Origin: Notospermus geniculatus
Taxonomy: Eukaryota; Nemertea; Pilidiophora; Heteronemertea; Lineidae
Assembly (NCBI GenBank): GCA_002633025.1
Contig: NMRB01002272.1
Location: forward strand, 1-64,000
DNA: 64,000 nt
Direction: 5' to 3'
The notes beneath the pieces were generated by a model that was given only the letters and a program-made list of their open reading frames with translations, was not told where the DNA came from and searched no databases. Shown here piece by piece: positions 54,901 through 64,000 of this stretch (its first letter is position 1; each line of letters opens with the position of its first letter). The position numbers and the translations under genes were made by a program.

Positions 54901-57900
54901 NNNNNNNNNNNNNNNNNNNNNNNNNNNNNNNNNNNNNNNNNNNNNNNNNNNNNNNNNNNNNNNNNNNNNNNNNNNNNNNNNNNNNNNNNNNNNNNNNNNN
55001 NNNNNNNNNNNNNNNNNNNNNNNNNNNNNNNNNNNNNNNNNNNNNNNNNNNNNNNNNNNNNNNNNNNNNNNNNNNNNNNNNNNNNNNNNNNNNNNNNNNN
55101 NNNNNNNNNNNNNNNNNNNNNNNNNNNNNNNNNNNNNNNNNNNNNNNNNNNNNNNNNNNNNNNNNNNNNNNNNNNNNNNNNNNNNNNNNNNNNNNNNNNN
55201 NNNNNNNNNNNNNNNNNNNNNNNNNNNNNNNNNNNNNNNNNNNNNNNNNNNNNNNNNNNNNNNNNNNNNNNNNNNNNNNNNNNNNNNNNNNNNNNNNNNN
55301 NNNNNNNNNNNNNNNNNNNNNNNNNNNNNNNNNNNNNNNNNNNNNNNNNNNNNNNNNNNNNNNNNNNNNNNNNNNNNNNNNNNNNNNNNNNNNNNNNNNN
55401 NNNNNNNNNNNNNNNNNGACCAGCTGATTCAGGAAGGCGATTACTACGCGCACTGGCATCACGACGGACTACATCAAAATTGGGTCATTTAAACAAGCTT
55501 TTCAGCAGTGATAAAAATACAAAAATCTGCATCATTAAATTTATTTATAACTACTAAAACTGCCAACAAATGTAAACATTCCACTCTTTGATCAGGCATC
55601 GGCATATACGGGAGGCCTATATTTCGTCAGCGGCGATGTCTGTTTACATCCATCATGTGAATAGGCTGCTCATCAACCTCGGGGTTGAAATGGCGCAAGG
55701 AATACAGCAAGCTGACCGCCTTCATTTCTGATCATGCGAGCGATATCGGGCAGAGAACCACGCGAATTGATAGCCTAATTTGTTTTCTAAACAGCGAATA
55801 TCATTAGAATATCGCAAACAGTGTGGTTCTCGAAAAATGCGCCAAAGCTTTCGCGAAGTCGCACTGGCTTTCCTTACCCAGGTGGCCATAACGCATATTC
55901 GCACATGCTTGGCGCATGCAATTTACGTGCCTGGAGCCGAGGCGTCGCACTTAGCGTGACGGAACAGAGGCGAAAACATAATGCTCCAGACTCTTTAGAG
56001 TCAGGAGCATAAAAAGTGCCTGAGGAAGACCCCGTTTGGGGGTCGAAAATTAGCAAAATTCGGAGACGACAATGTAATGTATTATCATTTTGTGTGCCAT
56101 TTTTTTGTGCTCTATGTTGGATATCTGGCCAAAGGACACACTTTTAATAATTTACATTCTGTGGAAGATGCAGGTACTTGATGAGGGGATGTTAAAAGAA
56201 TGTAAGTGATATGGGGAGTGAACAATGCTACATACAGACGTAAGGAAAGGAACGCCTGCTGTGATTTGAAACATGGGGATAAACAAGAAAACTCCATTAA
56301 CAGAGTGAAGTGAAATTCTTGGGTCCTAACAACTATGTTGTTTGTCTGTGTACGGTACTTACAGAGTATGTCCAAGTTGGTAGTGGCATCAGCATAGCCA
56401 CCTGGTGAGTTTTCAACTTGACACCGGTAAGGTCCAGTCTGGGTGTAATTGATCCCTCTCACTTCATAAGTTCTTGATTTTTCATTTTGGATTTCTTTAT
56501 TGTTGTAATACCATGAATAACTATATGTAGTTGGATTCCCACCACTTGCCTCACAGGTCAGGGTCACATCATCTCCTTCTTTCATTGTTTCAGGGTTTGT
56601 TGACAGAGATACACTTGGTGGATCTGAAAAGAGTAAATGCCAGCATCATGATTTTTATTATTCAGTATGGAGGAGAATCTCTCCTCAGTGGACACCTTTG
56701 CTGGGGGCATACTTTCTGCATTTCTATTGGAGACATCGACAGATCCACTTGGCTGATATTTTTGATGTGCTAGTCACTAGTCAGAGTGGCAGAAGACAAT
56801 ACCAGGTGGGACCATTTGATGTTGGTGGTAACCTGACACACGTGTATTAACTTTACATCCCGGTCCTAGAAATTTCAGAGTAGATATACATGTACATGCA
56901 TAATAAGATTGAAATTGTGGAAGACTGTGAGTTCAATATTACTTACAGTATACAGTGACTGTAGTCTGAGCCACTGGAATGGAACCTCCCTCCACCTTGC
57001 ACTCAAACACGGCCTGATTATCAGCCCTGTTGGCTGTCGTTGTCAAAGTACTTTTTCTTGTCTTGCCATTGTACTGAGCATCAGAAGTTGTAGATGATAT
57101 CCCAGAAGTCAGTTCCCCCCATGAGTTCTCTCCAGCTCTCTTCCTGTAGAACTGAATATCAGCTGCTGGGTTGGCACTGTCTGTCTCACACACAGTTTGA
57201 AATTGTTTCTTCTCAATGACTGGCTTCAGTGGTTTTTCTATCATTGTTATCTTTGTGGGATTGACTGAAGCAGAGAAAAAACAAAAAACATGAGAGACAA
57301 AGTCAAGTAAGTGAAACTTAAATGGAATACCGGTAGGACTACAGTTTGTTACAACCGGCTTTCGACCTTCTCACTGACCAAACTCTTGTTGCGTGTCCAT
57401 GAATAAGAAAGGTAAATCAAGTGGTCAAGTGGAAACATCAGCACTTGTCACCTCTTAGTAGTGAGTTCAATCCAGTTCACATATCAGTACCCGTCAATTC
57501 TCAGACTGTCATTATCGACATTCGGGACACTCTTCAGAATGTACATAATTTTTTGTCACTTACCAGGTACACCAACATTACTGCTGCATAGGCACTGATA
57601 TAACGATTCCCCCTCCCACAACCTCTGGAGTTCCAGGGGAGGCATAATCTAATGATGTCTGATCTTTGATATCAGCATTTTCTGAAGACAGTCTAACAGC
57701 TGATTGCTTTATGCAAATGGGTCTTGGGGCCTAACGATGTCAGGTCCCAAGTGAGCCTATAAAGAGATCCATTGTAGCAAAAATAGATAAGAGAGGATCT
57801 ATTTTTGATTGTAGTCATGACTTACAATAAACTGTGATGGTGACATCTTTCTTCCACTTGGTCTGGTCGTTTATCTTACACTCATACTTGGCTTGGTTGT

Positions 57901-60900
57901 CCTCTTTTCTTGCCGTGAATGACAGCTGACTGATGTAGATGGTACCACCATCTGAGGCTTGTCGTGTGTCTGTCGTGACACCAGATGTGATCTGCTGGTT
58001 GTTCCTGTACCATGATATCGTCCCGGGGGACCCAGAGTTACTGCTGTCTGTCTCACACTTGATGGAGGCACTATCACCAGCAGTGATGGGGTCGTTCGGT
58101 TTGTTAAGCATCTTCAGTTCTGTGGCAGACCCTGTAGTGTAAATATAACGACCTATTATTAATTCAGCTGGGGAAGGGTCCTTGACTTCGTCCTTGAATA
58201 GGTGCAGGAAAGATCCATTCCGCAAGTATCAAGTAGGGAACTCTTTCTTGACAACACAACTTACACTGGACAGTGATGGTGACATCTTTCTTGAAGCTGG
58301 TCTGGTCGTTTATCTTACACTCATACTTGGCTTGGTTGTCCTCTTTTCTTGCCGTGAATGTCAGCTGACTGAAGTAGATGGTACCACCATCTGAGGCTTT
58401 TCGTGTGTCTGTCTTGTCACCAGATGTGACCGGCTGGTTGTTCCTGTACCATGATATCGTCTCGGGGGACCCAGAGTTACTGCTGTCTGTCTCACACTTG
58501 ATGGAGACACTACCACCAGCAGTGATGGGGGTGTTTGGTTTGTTGACCATCTTCAGTTCTGTGGCAGACCCTGTGAATTAAATGTTTGCCTATCACTCTC
58601 AGTCAGCGAGAGAAAAGACTAACCACATCCTTGGATTTGACAAATATCTCGTACAACTTTCAGCTCAACTCACGACTAGTTCCAAGAAAGCTGCCAGTAT
58701 CACTCACTCGCACTGTCATAGATAAAGGACACAAATTCATCACTTTGAAATTTGTTTACCCATTTTATCAGCAGCCTAGTTTTTTAGACCCAAGTTTTTG
58801 GTTGTATTCCATTATTATGATATTTGGCACCACAATTCACTCATTCCATTTGTATGTGCACAGTTTATTTTGTCTAAATCACCAAAGCCTATAGTGTTGA
58901 AATATGAAAGCAGTTTACTTACACGTGACATTCATTTTAGTATCCGCTTGAGTAGTGAACTCATGCCCAAAGAGATCATAGGTTGATGTACATCTGACTT
59001 TCACCCCATTCAGAGCCTTGGTTGCTGTGATTGCTACATCACTGATCCTGATCTTCCCTCCATATGCACCATTCCTCTCTGAAGATGAAATCCCTGTTGT
59101 GATATCTTGCCATGATGAACCAATATACTTAAACCATTTAATACTAGTGATGGGGTTACTCTCATCTGTCTCACACCTGAATGTCTTCACCTGTCCCACC
59201 TGGACAGCAGCTGTTGGGTTGTTAATGAAGAACACTTTGGTGTTGGCGACTGAAATGAGAAACAAGGAAGGAGATCAGACAATTACAAACATTCTAGAGG
59301 ATATAATCTTCTCGGTGGTTAAACAGCTCCATTCCAAGGAGAGTCCCCCACACTTGTTGGTCAGCTGGCCACTGTTTTTCTGACTGCATATTCACATGAG
59401 TTTTCCTGTTCGCCTTCACATTAGCAGGCATTCGTAGGCCCAGTAGAGTTGGTTGACTGAGAGCAACATCTTCTGAGTTAGTTCAACACCAACATTTAGG
59501 AGGTGTTTTGGAGGCAATAGAGACCTTAAGATCCGTCATGTCGCCGTTGCTGTCCCCGTCGCGGGCAAACAACATCACGGCTTAGCGATGTTCAGACCGC
59601 CTCATGAAAAAGTGCTTAAGAAAATTGACGTCCGCGATATTCAGTTCGTCTGCAAAACGATAGATGGCGTGCCGATCCCCACCAACTGATGATGTAGAAC
59701 ACAGAAATGGGAATCACGACGAGGACGGCGACGTGACGGATCTTAAGGTATCTAGTCACAACACAGATACAGATATCTTCGCAGAACACTTATCAAACAA
59801 TCCAATGTATAGTTACTACTCTGTGACATTGTACACATCTAAATGTCATTAATACTTATGACAATCTCTTCCTAACAAGACTTTAACATGGGTCTCAGGT
59901 TATCCTCGCTAGAGGGACATCCTATCAAAGAAGCCTTTCATCATAATATTCTTTGTGCTCAAATCATATCATAAAACCAGTCAAGCATTCATTCAATCAT
60001 TTTTAAAATGAGAACGTTCCTGGTATAATCTTTGGAATGTGGGTCTCACAGTTGGCAGCCGTTTTAATGAACAACATTTCAAGCCAAACAAGAATCAAAT
60101 GATTTGTGTTCAAAATAATTGGGCAAAATATCAACAGGGATCGGAGAACTCGGTCAAGCATTATTAAGGCCTAGTCAATACATATGAAAACTGAATAATA
60201 TTACCCGGTATTTGATTTTGATTGAGAGAGTTTAGGAGACACACAAACGATGACAGATAGAATTTCAAAGCACGTTTTATACCACAATGAAGCCTCTCTA
60301 TAAGGACACCCTGAACCCCTTGTATTGAATTTTATGGCATTTTCAAAGTGTAAGCAGAATGCAGGTAGAGGTCTCATAGCCTCGTGAAGGTCCCCAAAAT
60401 GCTTGCCTGATACGTACTTCAAAGAATCAAGGCCTAGTTTTCAGCACACATTGATAAAACTGCAGACAAAGTTCTATTTTCAGATAGCACATACCGGTAC
60501 TACACTTACATTGGCAAACATAAGCACTTTCTGAATTGAATACAGTGTGTCTTTAAGTCTGATATAATGGTGTCTTCTTTTGGATGATTTCAGGGAGAAA
60601 ATGACCACAGAATTTAACAGACAGATTTCTTAACAAGGTTTACGCTACAGTTGAAGTGGAACCGCCCTGTAGAAGATCCCACAAAGGGGCTCAGAGAACT
60701 CGGTCATGAATTAAAGCCTCAGTGAATACATATAAAAACTGATTTGAATTTGATCGAGACACTTTCAGAGATACACAAAGGATGACACAGATACAATTTC
60801 TAAACATGATTTATGTCGACGAGTGGAGCCGCTTCATAAAAGGCACCTTAAGACTGATATATGCTGTCTTCGTTTGAAAGATTTCAGGGGACAAAGTGAA

Positions 60901-63900
60901 CTCAGAATGAAACAGACAGAATTAACAAGTTTTACGCAACAGTGGAACCTCTTGGCTATATAAAACATACCATAAATGGTATATTATAAGCTGTCCAAAC
61001 TGAAAAATCTCAACAAAATTGCTAACACTTTTTTACTCCAGTGGGACCTGTCTCTAAAGGACACCTCGACAGACAAGGACTCAGTTGAAAGGTGTCCTGA
61101 TTACTGAGGTCAAAATGACTAAAACTGAAACAGACATGTAGGCCTACCTGAATTCTGAGTCAGTTAGTTATACTGGAGTGGGAAATCTCTACACGACACC
61201 TTTGAAACTGGCAGATATTGGCTGATATTCATAAAAGCTAGCAAATGCTTTTCCTTCAAGTTTTGTAGTGCATTTACATTGGCCCTTGCTGTGCAAATCT
61301 TAAGTAAAAGCATTTGCTAACTTTTATGAATACCAGCCATTGTCTCAAATTGAGAGGTGTCCCACTCACAGAGGTCAAAGTGAACAGGAATGACCAATTT
61401 GGATTGAACTTTGGTGTCCTGCTGGTAGGCAGATATAGCCACAAAATGTGAGCTAAGGTTCTACTTTATCAGAAGGAGTGATTACGCCTTTAAGAAAACC
61501 TAACTAGGCCAGTCTTTGAGATTTATTCAAAAGTTTGATAATGGACAGGGAAGTTAGACGATATCAAAGAATACAAAAAACCTTTTTGTGTGGTGTGTCT
61601 GAAAGCACTAAAAATAGGCCTATATATGAATAGTCTTTGTCCTGGGTATGAGTAATGCTTATTCAAATATTATTGTCCGACCAGGAAGAAACCCTGGATA
61701 GGTAAACAACCATATACCTTCTATGTAGGCCTAGGCCTTGTTTATCTAAGTGGGCAAATATCAGACGGTGAAGATGACCTAGATCCAATGTGAGGACAAT
61801 ATCTTTTGTTAAATGGGAACACCGACAGTTTTTTTATTTGCATGTAGGCCTAAACATGCTAAAGGCTGTCTTTGTGTGGTGGTATTGATTTTGAATGTAA
61901 AGTTGTGTGATGGAATAACTTAATTCGTGATATAGGCCTAGTCTGTTGGAGACATTTTAGCCATTGTGTTGTACTGGGTGATTCAAGAATGCCATGGGGC
62001 CATTATCTACATGTAGCTCTCTTGACTGTGCAGATCGCAATAGGCCTATCTCACCTGTCTAGTATTTGTCACTGATTCAAGGGATGGTTATTGCCAAGAC
62101 TGATGAAAACAAAGTGTCAAATGAGCTGACACCTGGAAGTTGGAATTGAGGCAGTCTAGGAATACCTGTCGGATGTCGCATTTGAGGAATGTCCTTGGTG
62201 AACCTGGATATTTCAATAGCTGATATGTATTTCGTAACAGGCAAGTAAACAGCCTTTGTTGATCATTCAGCGACATCTGACAGGTTTTCCTTGACCGCCT
62301 CACATTATGTCATTGTCAATTTTGCCTTGGCCAATTCATTTTGACACGCAGGAGCTGAAGACTGAAGAAATGATACTAGTATACCTACATGTAACACTGT
62401 ATGTTTTGGGGTTTGTTGTCACTGTCAAAGCTGGATATCCAGCAACTGTAGCCACGCAGTAGTACTCAGCCTGGTTGTCTTCTTTAGCCATCACCCTCTC
62501 TTGACCTTGAGTGACCTTCACTGGTGTACCTCCTGACCTCTTGAAGTAGATCTTCAGGGTCGGGGTGGGTTTACCACCTGTTGCTGTACATGTGAACGTG
62601 TCCTTCTCACCTACATGTGATGATGTCTTCCCAGAGGAGACGACCACAGAGTCAGGCTTGTCTGAAAGAATAAATATCAAAGTCCGCAGATACAGTTTGC
62701 TTGTTCTGAAAGGGAAAGGGACAAAATACATGTCGTAAGACTAACCCCACAAATATTTGGATAGTTATCACCAACACAAAATTCCAACTTTACACAAAGA
62801 AAGTTTATTACTTTCAGCTATTGGGACATTACTTAGAAGAAGAAAAGGTTAAGTTGGCGGCCAACACTGATGCTGAGTTTAGTGTTACAAGTGTGTTGCC
62901 ACAAAAAACTAGCCTAAAATTAGTCCCATTTGATACAGGGCAAATAATAAGGTGAACTCCTTAACTCTAAGGTCCACTTTATCCTTTTGTATTCTGCCCT
63001 GCAAACAATAGCTAAAGGTAAACCTTAGAGTTAAGGAAGCTTCTAGAATACGGCCCATAGCTTCCTACCGGACTCAAACCCACGGACCTTGCATACATCT
63101 TCAATGGCAGAAAAATGGATATATATGTATTTGAGAGGGTTGACAGAAAGCTCTCATGGTACCATTCAGTTTGTATTTGAACAAATATAATTCTATTCCA
63201 CATTCGTGGCTGCCATCATAGAGTGCCATCATGGTCATCATAATTATCAGCTTTTTATACTGGGACCATTTCAACAGTTTTTTTGAGAATACGGTAACTT
63301 ACAGTATACAGTAAGGGTCTTGTCACTGCTTGTAGCAGATCCTCCAGCATTTGTTGCAACACATTTATAAACTCCAGCACTCTCCTTCTTCACCTGAAAG
63401 TCATAACTTGATGATGTTGACACTTTGTTGTTATCCTTGTACCAGTCGTAGGTATCCCCGGGTGGTGAGGCTACACACTTCAGATTGAGTTGAGTTCCTA
63501 CCAGAACTGGTCCAGAGCGAAAACCAGTCATCTGGGGTTTGCCTGGTGGGGCTGAAACAAAATTGAATTGAGAATCTGGTAGAAAAAAACGAAAAAAAAT
63601 CTTGTGCAGTGCCAGAACTGAAATGTTGCACAGGACTGATTTCAGAATTGATATTTGAAACTGTGGCATTTTAGATTCAATGTAGCATCATAGAAGACTT
63701 GCCTGAAATAGTGTCACGTTATAAGATCAATAGAGAAGGGTCAAACTAAACAGTGTGACAAAATCATTTTGTGTTTTTTACACAAATATGATAACCCAGA
63801 GAACAAATTTCTCTCTATGGATGATATTGGACCTGCAGGACACCAGAACCGTGGTAAAAATAGGTTGATATTGTCATGATTTTCTCACCTTGTACAACTA

Positions 63901-64000
63901 TTTTCAGTGGATTACTCTTACAAGTTAGACCAGTATCTGTGCAAATCAAATAACCAGAATCAGAAGTCTGAGCGTTGGTGACCTGGATGTTGAATGTTCT
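47912..64000 (-). CDS. Ig gene 3: multi-Ig/two-FN3 transmembrane receptor with multi-tyrosine tail, 5' end outside window
   Basis: Exons in transcript order: >64000-63889, 63303-63551, 62389-62661, 58923-59249, 58265-58570, 57826-58131, 56947-57264, 56363-56623, 53738-54028 (nine Ig), 53092-53394 (FN3), 52422-52829 (FN3+TM), then tail 51950-51968, 51481-51536, 50479-50550, 50032-50142, 49770-49847, 49309-49428, 48330-48493, 47912-48109. Phases agree throughout. Compared with gene 2 it lacks an EGESKTITC exon, has two adjacent NKPNxPITAG exons and keeps a second FN3 next to the membrane. The tail is almost the same as in gene 2. Surface receptor with SH2-binding tail; function inferred. A 691-bp gap (54727-55417) lies in one intron but not in an identified exon. 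Confidence 0.84.
48619..49299. repeat. ~680-bp insertion in a gene 3 tail intron
   Basis: Absent at the matching point of gene 2 (about 26735). It contains a 28-bp-stem hairpin (48679-48742, one mismatch, CAGCTGCCCTGCATTCAG arm) and a tRNA(Gln, CTG)-like module on the - strand at about 48888-48957 with A box TGGCGCATTGG and B box GGTTCGAGCC. Confidence 0.65.
48888..48957 (-). tRNA. tRNA-Gln(CTG)-like sequence, possibly SINE-derived
   Basis: The - strand folds as D arm (TGGCGCATTGGTCG), a 7-nt anticodon loop CTCTGAA giving CTG on a CCGG stem, and a T arm (CCGGGTTCGAGCCTTG). The acceptor pairing is uncertain and it sits inside a mobile-looking insert, so it is more likely tRNA-derived than a working gene. 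Confidence 0.4.
51718..51874. repeat. Foldback MITE GCTGCTTTTCCA type, gene 3 copy
   Basis: Same element as 29144-29310 at the paralogous site. Confidence 0.6.
52087..52277. repeat. MITE, TGTGACC(C/T)GCTC family, copy 4
   Basis: Paralogous to 29521-29733. The right end TTTTTTGGAGCAGGTCACA is preserved. Confidence 0.55.
52422..52829 (-). CDS. Ig gene 3: membrane-proximal FN3 plus TM helix
   Basis: AAPPVDLDVVPSGNDITVSW ... HYYLEIVDGEDQVYYRKI is FN3-like and matches the gene 1 last exon (YFLEIYDGEDQVFV). Then GSIGGTLFILAIVLVVVFVI and RKRRVEK. Confidence 0.84.
53092..53394 (-). CDS. Ig gene 3: fibronectin type III domain
   Basis: GPPYTPCCLAVVSVTAVSVT; NQTFTVEVKPTSLENAW; NYQFRVKAVNTIGSSDYGDI. 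Two codons longer than gene 2. Confidence 0.83.
53738..54028 (-). CDS. Ig gene 3: Cys-less Ig-like domain
   Basis: KAKWNPGYPKVIRVARKPTE; VIANPPPTKVTWLDKDDQN; MTDYGDYKAKVTNDIG. Paralogue of 30873-31163. Confidence 0.8.
54029..56362. other. Gene 3 intron with gap
   Basis: 2.3 kb including 691 Ns (54727-55417). The remaining sequence shows no exon; 56010-56060 shares a TGAGGAAGACCC(C/A)GTTTGGG block with 10060-10100. Confidence 0.5.
54727..55417. other. Assembly gap (Ns)
   Basis: 691 Ns in a gene 3 intron. An extra Ig exon could be hidden here, but the flanking exon phases (1/1) do not require one. Confidence 0.99.
56363..56623 (-). CDS. Ig gene 3: Ig domain, 'MKEGDDVTLTC' type
   Basis: KEGDDVTLTCEASGGNPTTY; YSYSWYYNNKE; YTQTGPYRCQVENSPGG. 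One codon shorter than gene 2. Confidence 0.84.
56947..57264 (-). CDS. Ig gene 3: Ig domain, 'KPLKPVIEK' type
   Basis: MIEKPLKPVIEKKQFQTVCE; DNQAVFECKVEGGSIPVA. Paralogue of 33669-33986. Confidence 0.84.
57826..58131 (-). CDS. Ig gene 3: Ig domain, 'NKPNTPITAGGS' type (copy 2)
   Basis: MLNKPNDPITAGDSASIKCE; WYRNNQQITSGVTTDTRQAS; DQTKWKK. Adjacent tandem duplicate of copy 1. Its variable patch is closer to gene 2 than to its own neighbour. Confidence 0.84.
58265..58570 (-). CDS. Ig gene 3: Ig domain, 'NKPNTPITAGGS' type (copy 1)
   Basis: MVNKPNTPITAGGSVSIKCE; WYRNNQPVTSGDKTDTRKAS; DQTSFKK. The first roughly 35 codons are almost identical to 35849-36154, then it diverges in the C'-E patch. 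Confidence 0.84.
58923..59249 (-). CDS. Ig gene 3: Ig domain, 'AAVQVGxVKTFRC' type
   Basis: NNPTAAVQVGQVKTFRCETD; SIKWFKYIGSSWQDITTGIS; GVKVRCTSTYDLFGHEF. Paralogue of 36507-36833 with clustered replacements. Confidence 0.84.
59524..59748. repeat. Foldback MITE, TIR CCTTAAGATCCGTCATGTCG
   Basis: Left CCTTAAGATCCGTCATGTCG; right CGACGTGACGGATCTTAAGG. No counterpart in the gene 2 intron near 36880. Confidence 0.7.
61220..61338. repeat. MITE insertion absent from gene 2, TIR GGCTG(A/G)TATTCATAAAAG
   Basis: The arms GGCTGATATTCATAAAAG and CTTTTATGAATACCAGCC extend about 33 bp. Flanked by ATT(G) on both sides. Gene 2 has the uninterrupted site GCAGATATTGTCCCAAATTG at about 38811. Confidence 0.8.
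62389..62661 (-). CDS. Ig gene 3: Ig domain
   Basis: DKPDSVVVSSGKTSSHVGEK; FTCTATGGKPTPTLKIYFKR; NQAEYYCVATVAGYPAL. Paralogue of 40056-40328; donor GTAGGT conserved. Confidence 0.84.
63303..63551 (-). CDS. Ig gene 3: I-set-like Ig domain
   Basis: PVLVGTQLNLKCVASPPGDT-YDWYKDN; SAGVYKCVATNAGGSA. Paralogue of 40806-41054. Confidence 0.84.
63889..64000 (-). CDS. Ig gene 3: V-like Ig domain, 3' part only
   Basis: Donor CAAG|GTGAGA at 63889. The frame reads TFNIQVTNAQTSDSGYLICT-type sequence with an extra Cys before the donor. Continues past the window end; matches 41410-41748. Confidence 0.75.

Larger units (their letters stand above)
59250..62388. other. Gene 3 intron, homologous to gene 2 intron 5
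   Basis: Contains a foldback MITE at 59524-59748, a recent insert at 61220-61338 and a GTGAGG-CAG MITE at 62147-62306. No exon seen. Confidence 0.5.

Noticed and set aside
54593-55557. Long ORFs spanning the N run
   Set aside because: Their length comes from undetermined bases; the real flanking codons show no domain.
1-64000. CRISPR arrays, operons, bacterial promoters
   Set aside because: Intron-rich eukaryotic DNA; the regular repeats seen are minisatellites without spacers.

Overview
The window is eukaryotic genomic DNA from an animal with intron-rich genes, many foldback transposons and tRNA-derived SINE-like inserts. The gene families and the repeated 'taggcctac' words suggest an invertebrate deuterostome (echinoderm, hemichordate or amphioxus). 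That is an inference; no species can be read from the sequence. Four protein-coding loci can be modelled exon by exon with matching splice phases.

At the left edge (1-3994, + strand) lies the 3' half of a class C GPCR of the GPR158/GPR179 (metabotropic glycine receptor; fly Smog) family. It covers the Cys-rich linker, all seven membrane segments and a very short tail. The rest of the window, on the - strand, holds three tandem paralogues of one receptor family: many Ig domains, one or two FN3 domains, one transmembrane helix and, in genes 2 and 3, a long tail built from small exons that each carry tyrosine motifs. Gene 1 runs 20946 to 6691 (8 Ig + FN3 + a second FN3 interrupted by a stop). 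Gene 2 runs 44874 to 25927 (signal peptide, 10 Ig, 1 FN3, TM, tail; the exons sum to 1439 codons plus stop). Gene 3 runs from beyond 64000 to 47912 (at least 9 Ig, 2 FN3, TM, tail; its 5' end is outside the window). Almost every ectodomain exon is one domain with phase 1-1 boundaries, so exons can be gained, lost or swapped without breaking the frame, and the three genes differ in exactly this way.

Genes 2 and 3 are a tandem duplication with an offset of about 22.0-22.5 kb. Some introns are identical between them while the adjoining Ig exons differ, mostly at amino-acid-changing positions. The tails carry ITIM- and ITSM-like sites and several more YxxV sites, which suggests signalling through SH2-domain proteins at the cell surface, in the style of SIGLEC/CD22, PECAM1 or invertebrate self/non-self receptors. 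The immune or recognition role is inferred; nothing in the sequence proves it.

Intergenic DNA (4450-6390, 20950-25920, 44875-47910) and the long introns hold MITE-like foldback elements, SINE-like tRNA-headed repeats, minisatellites and assembly gaps (16159-16312, 44251-44343, 54727-55417, single N at 37627). Exon boundaries were read by eye from GT/AG sites, phase agreement and homology among the copies.
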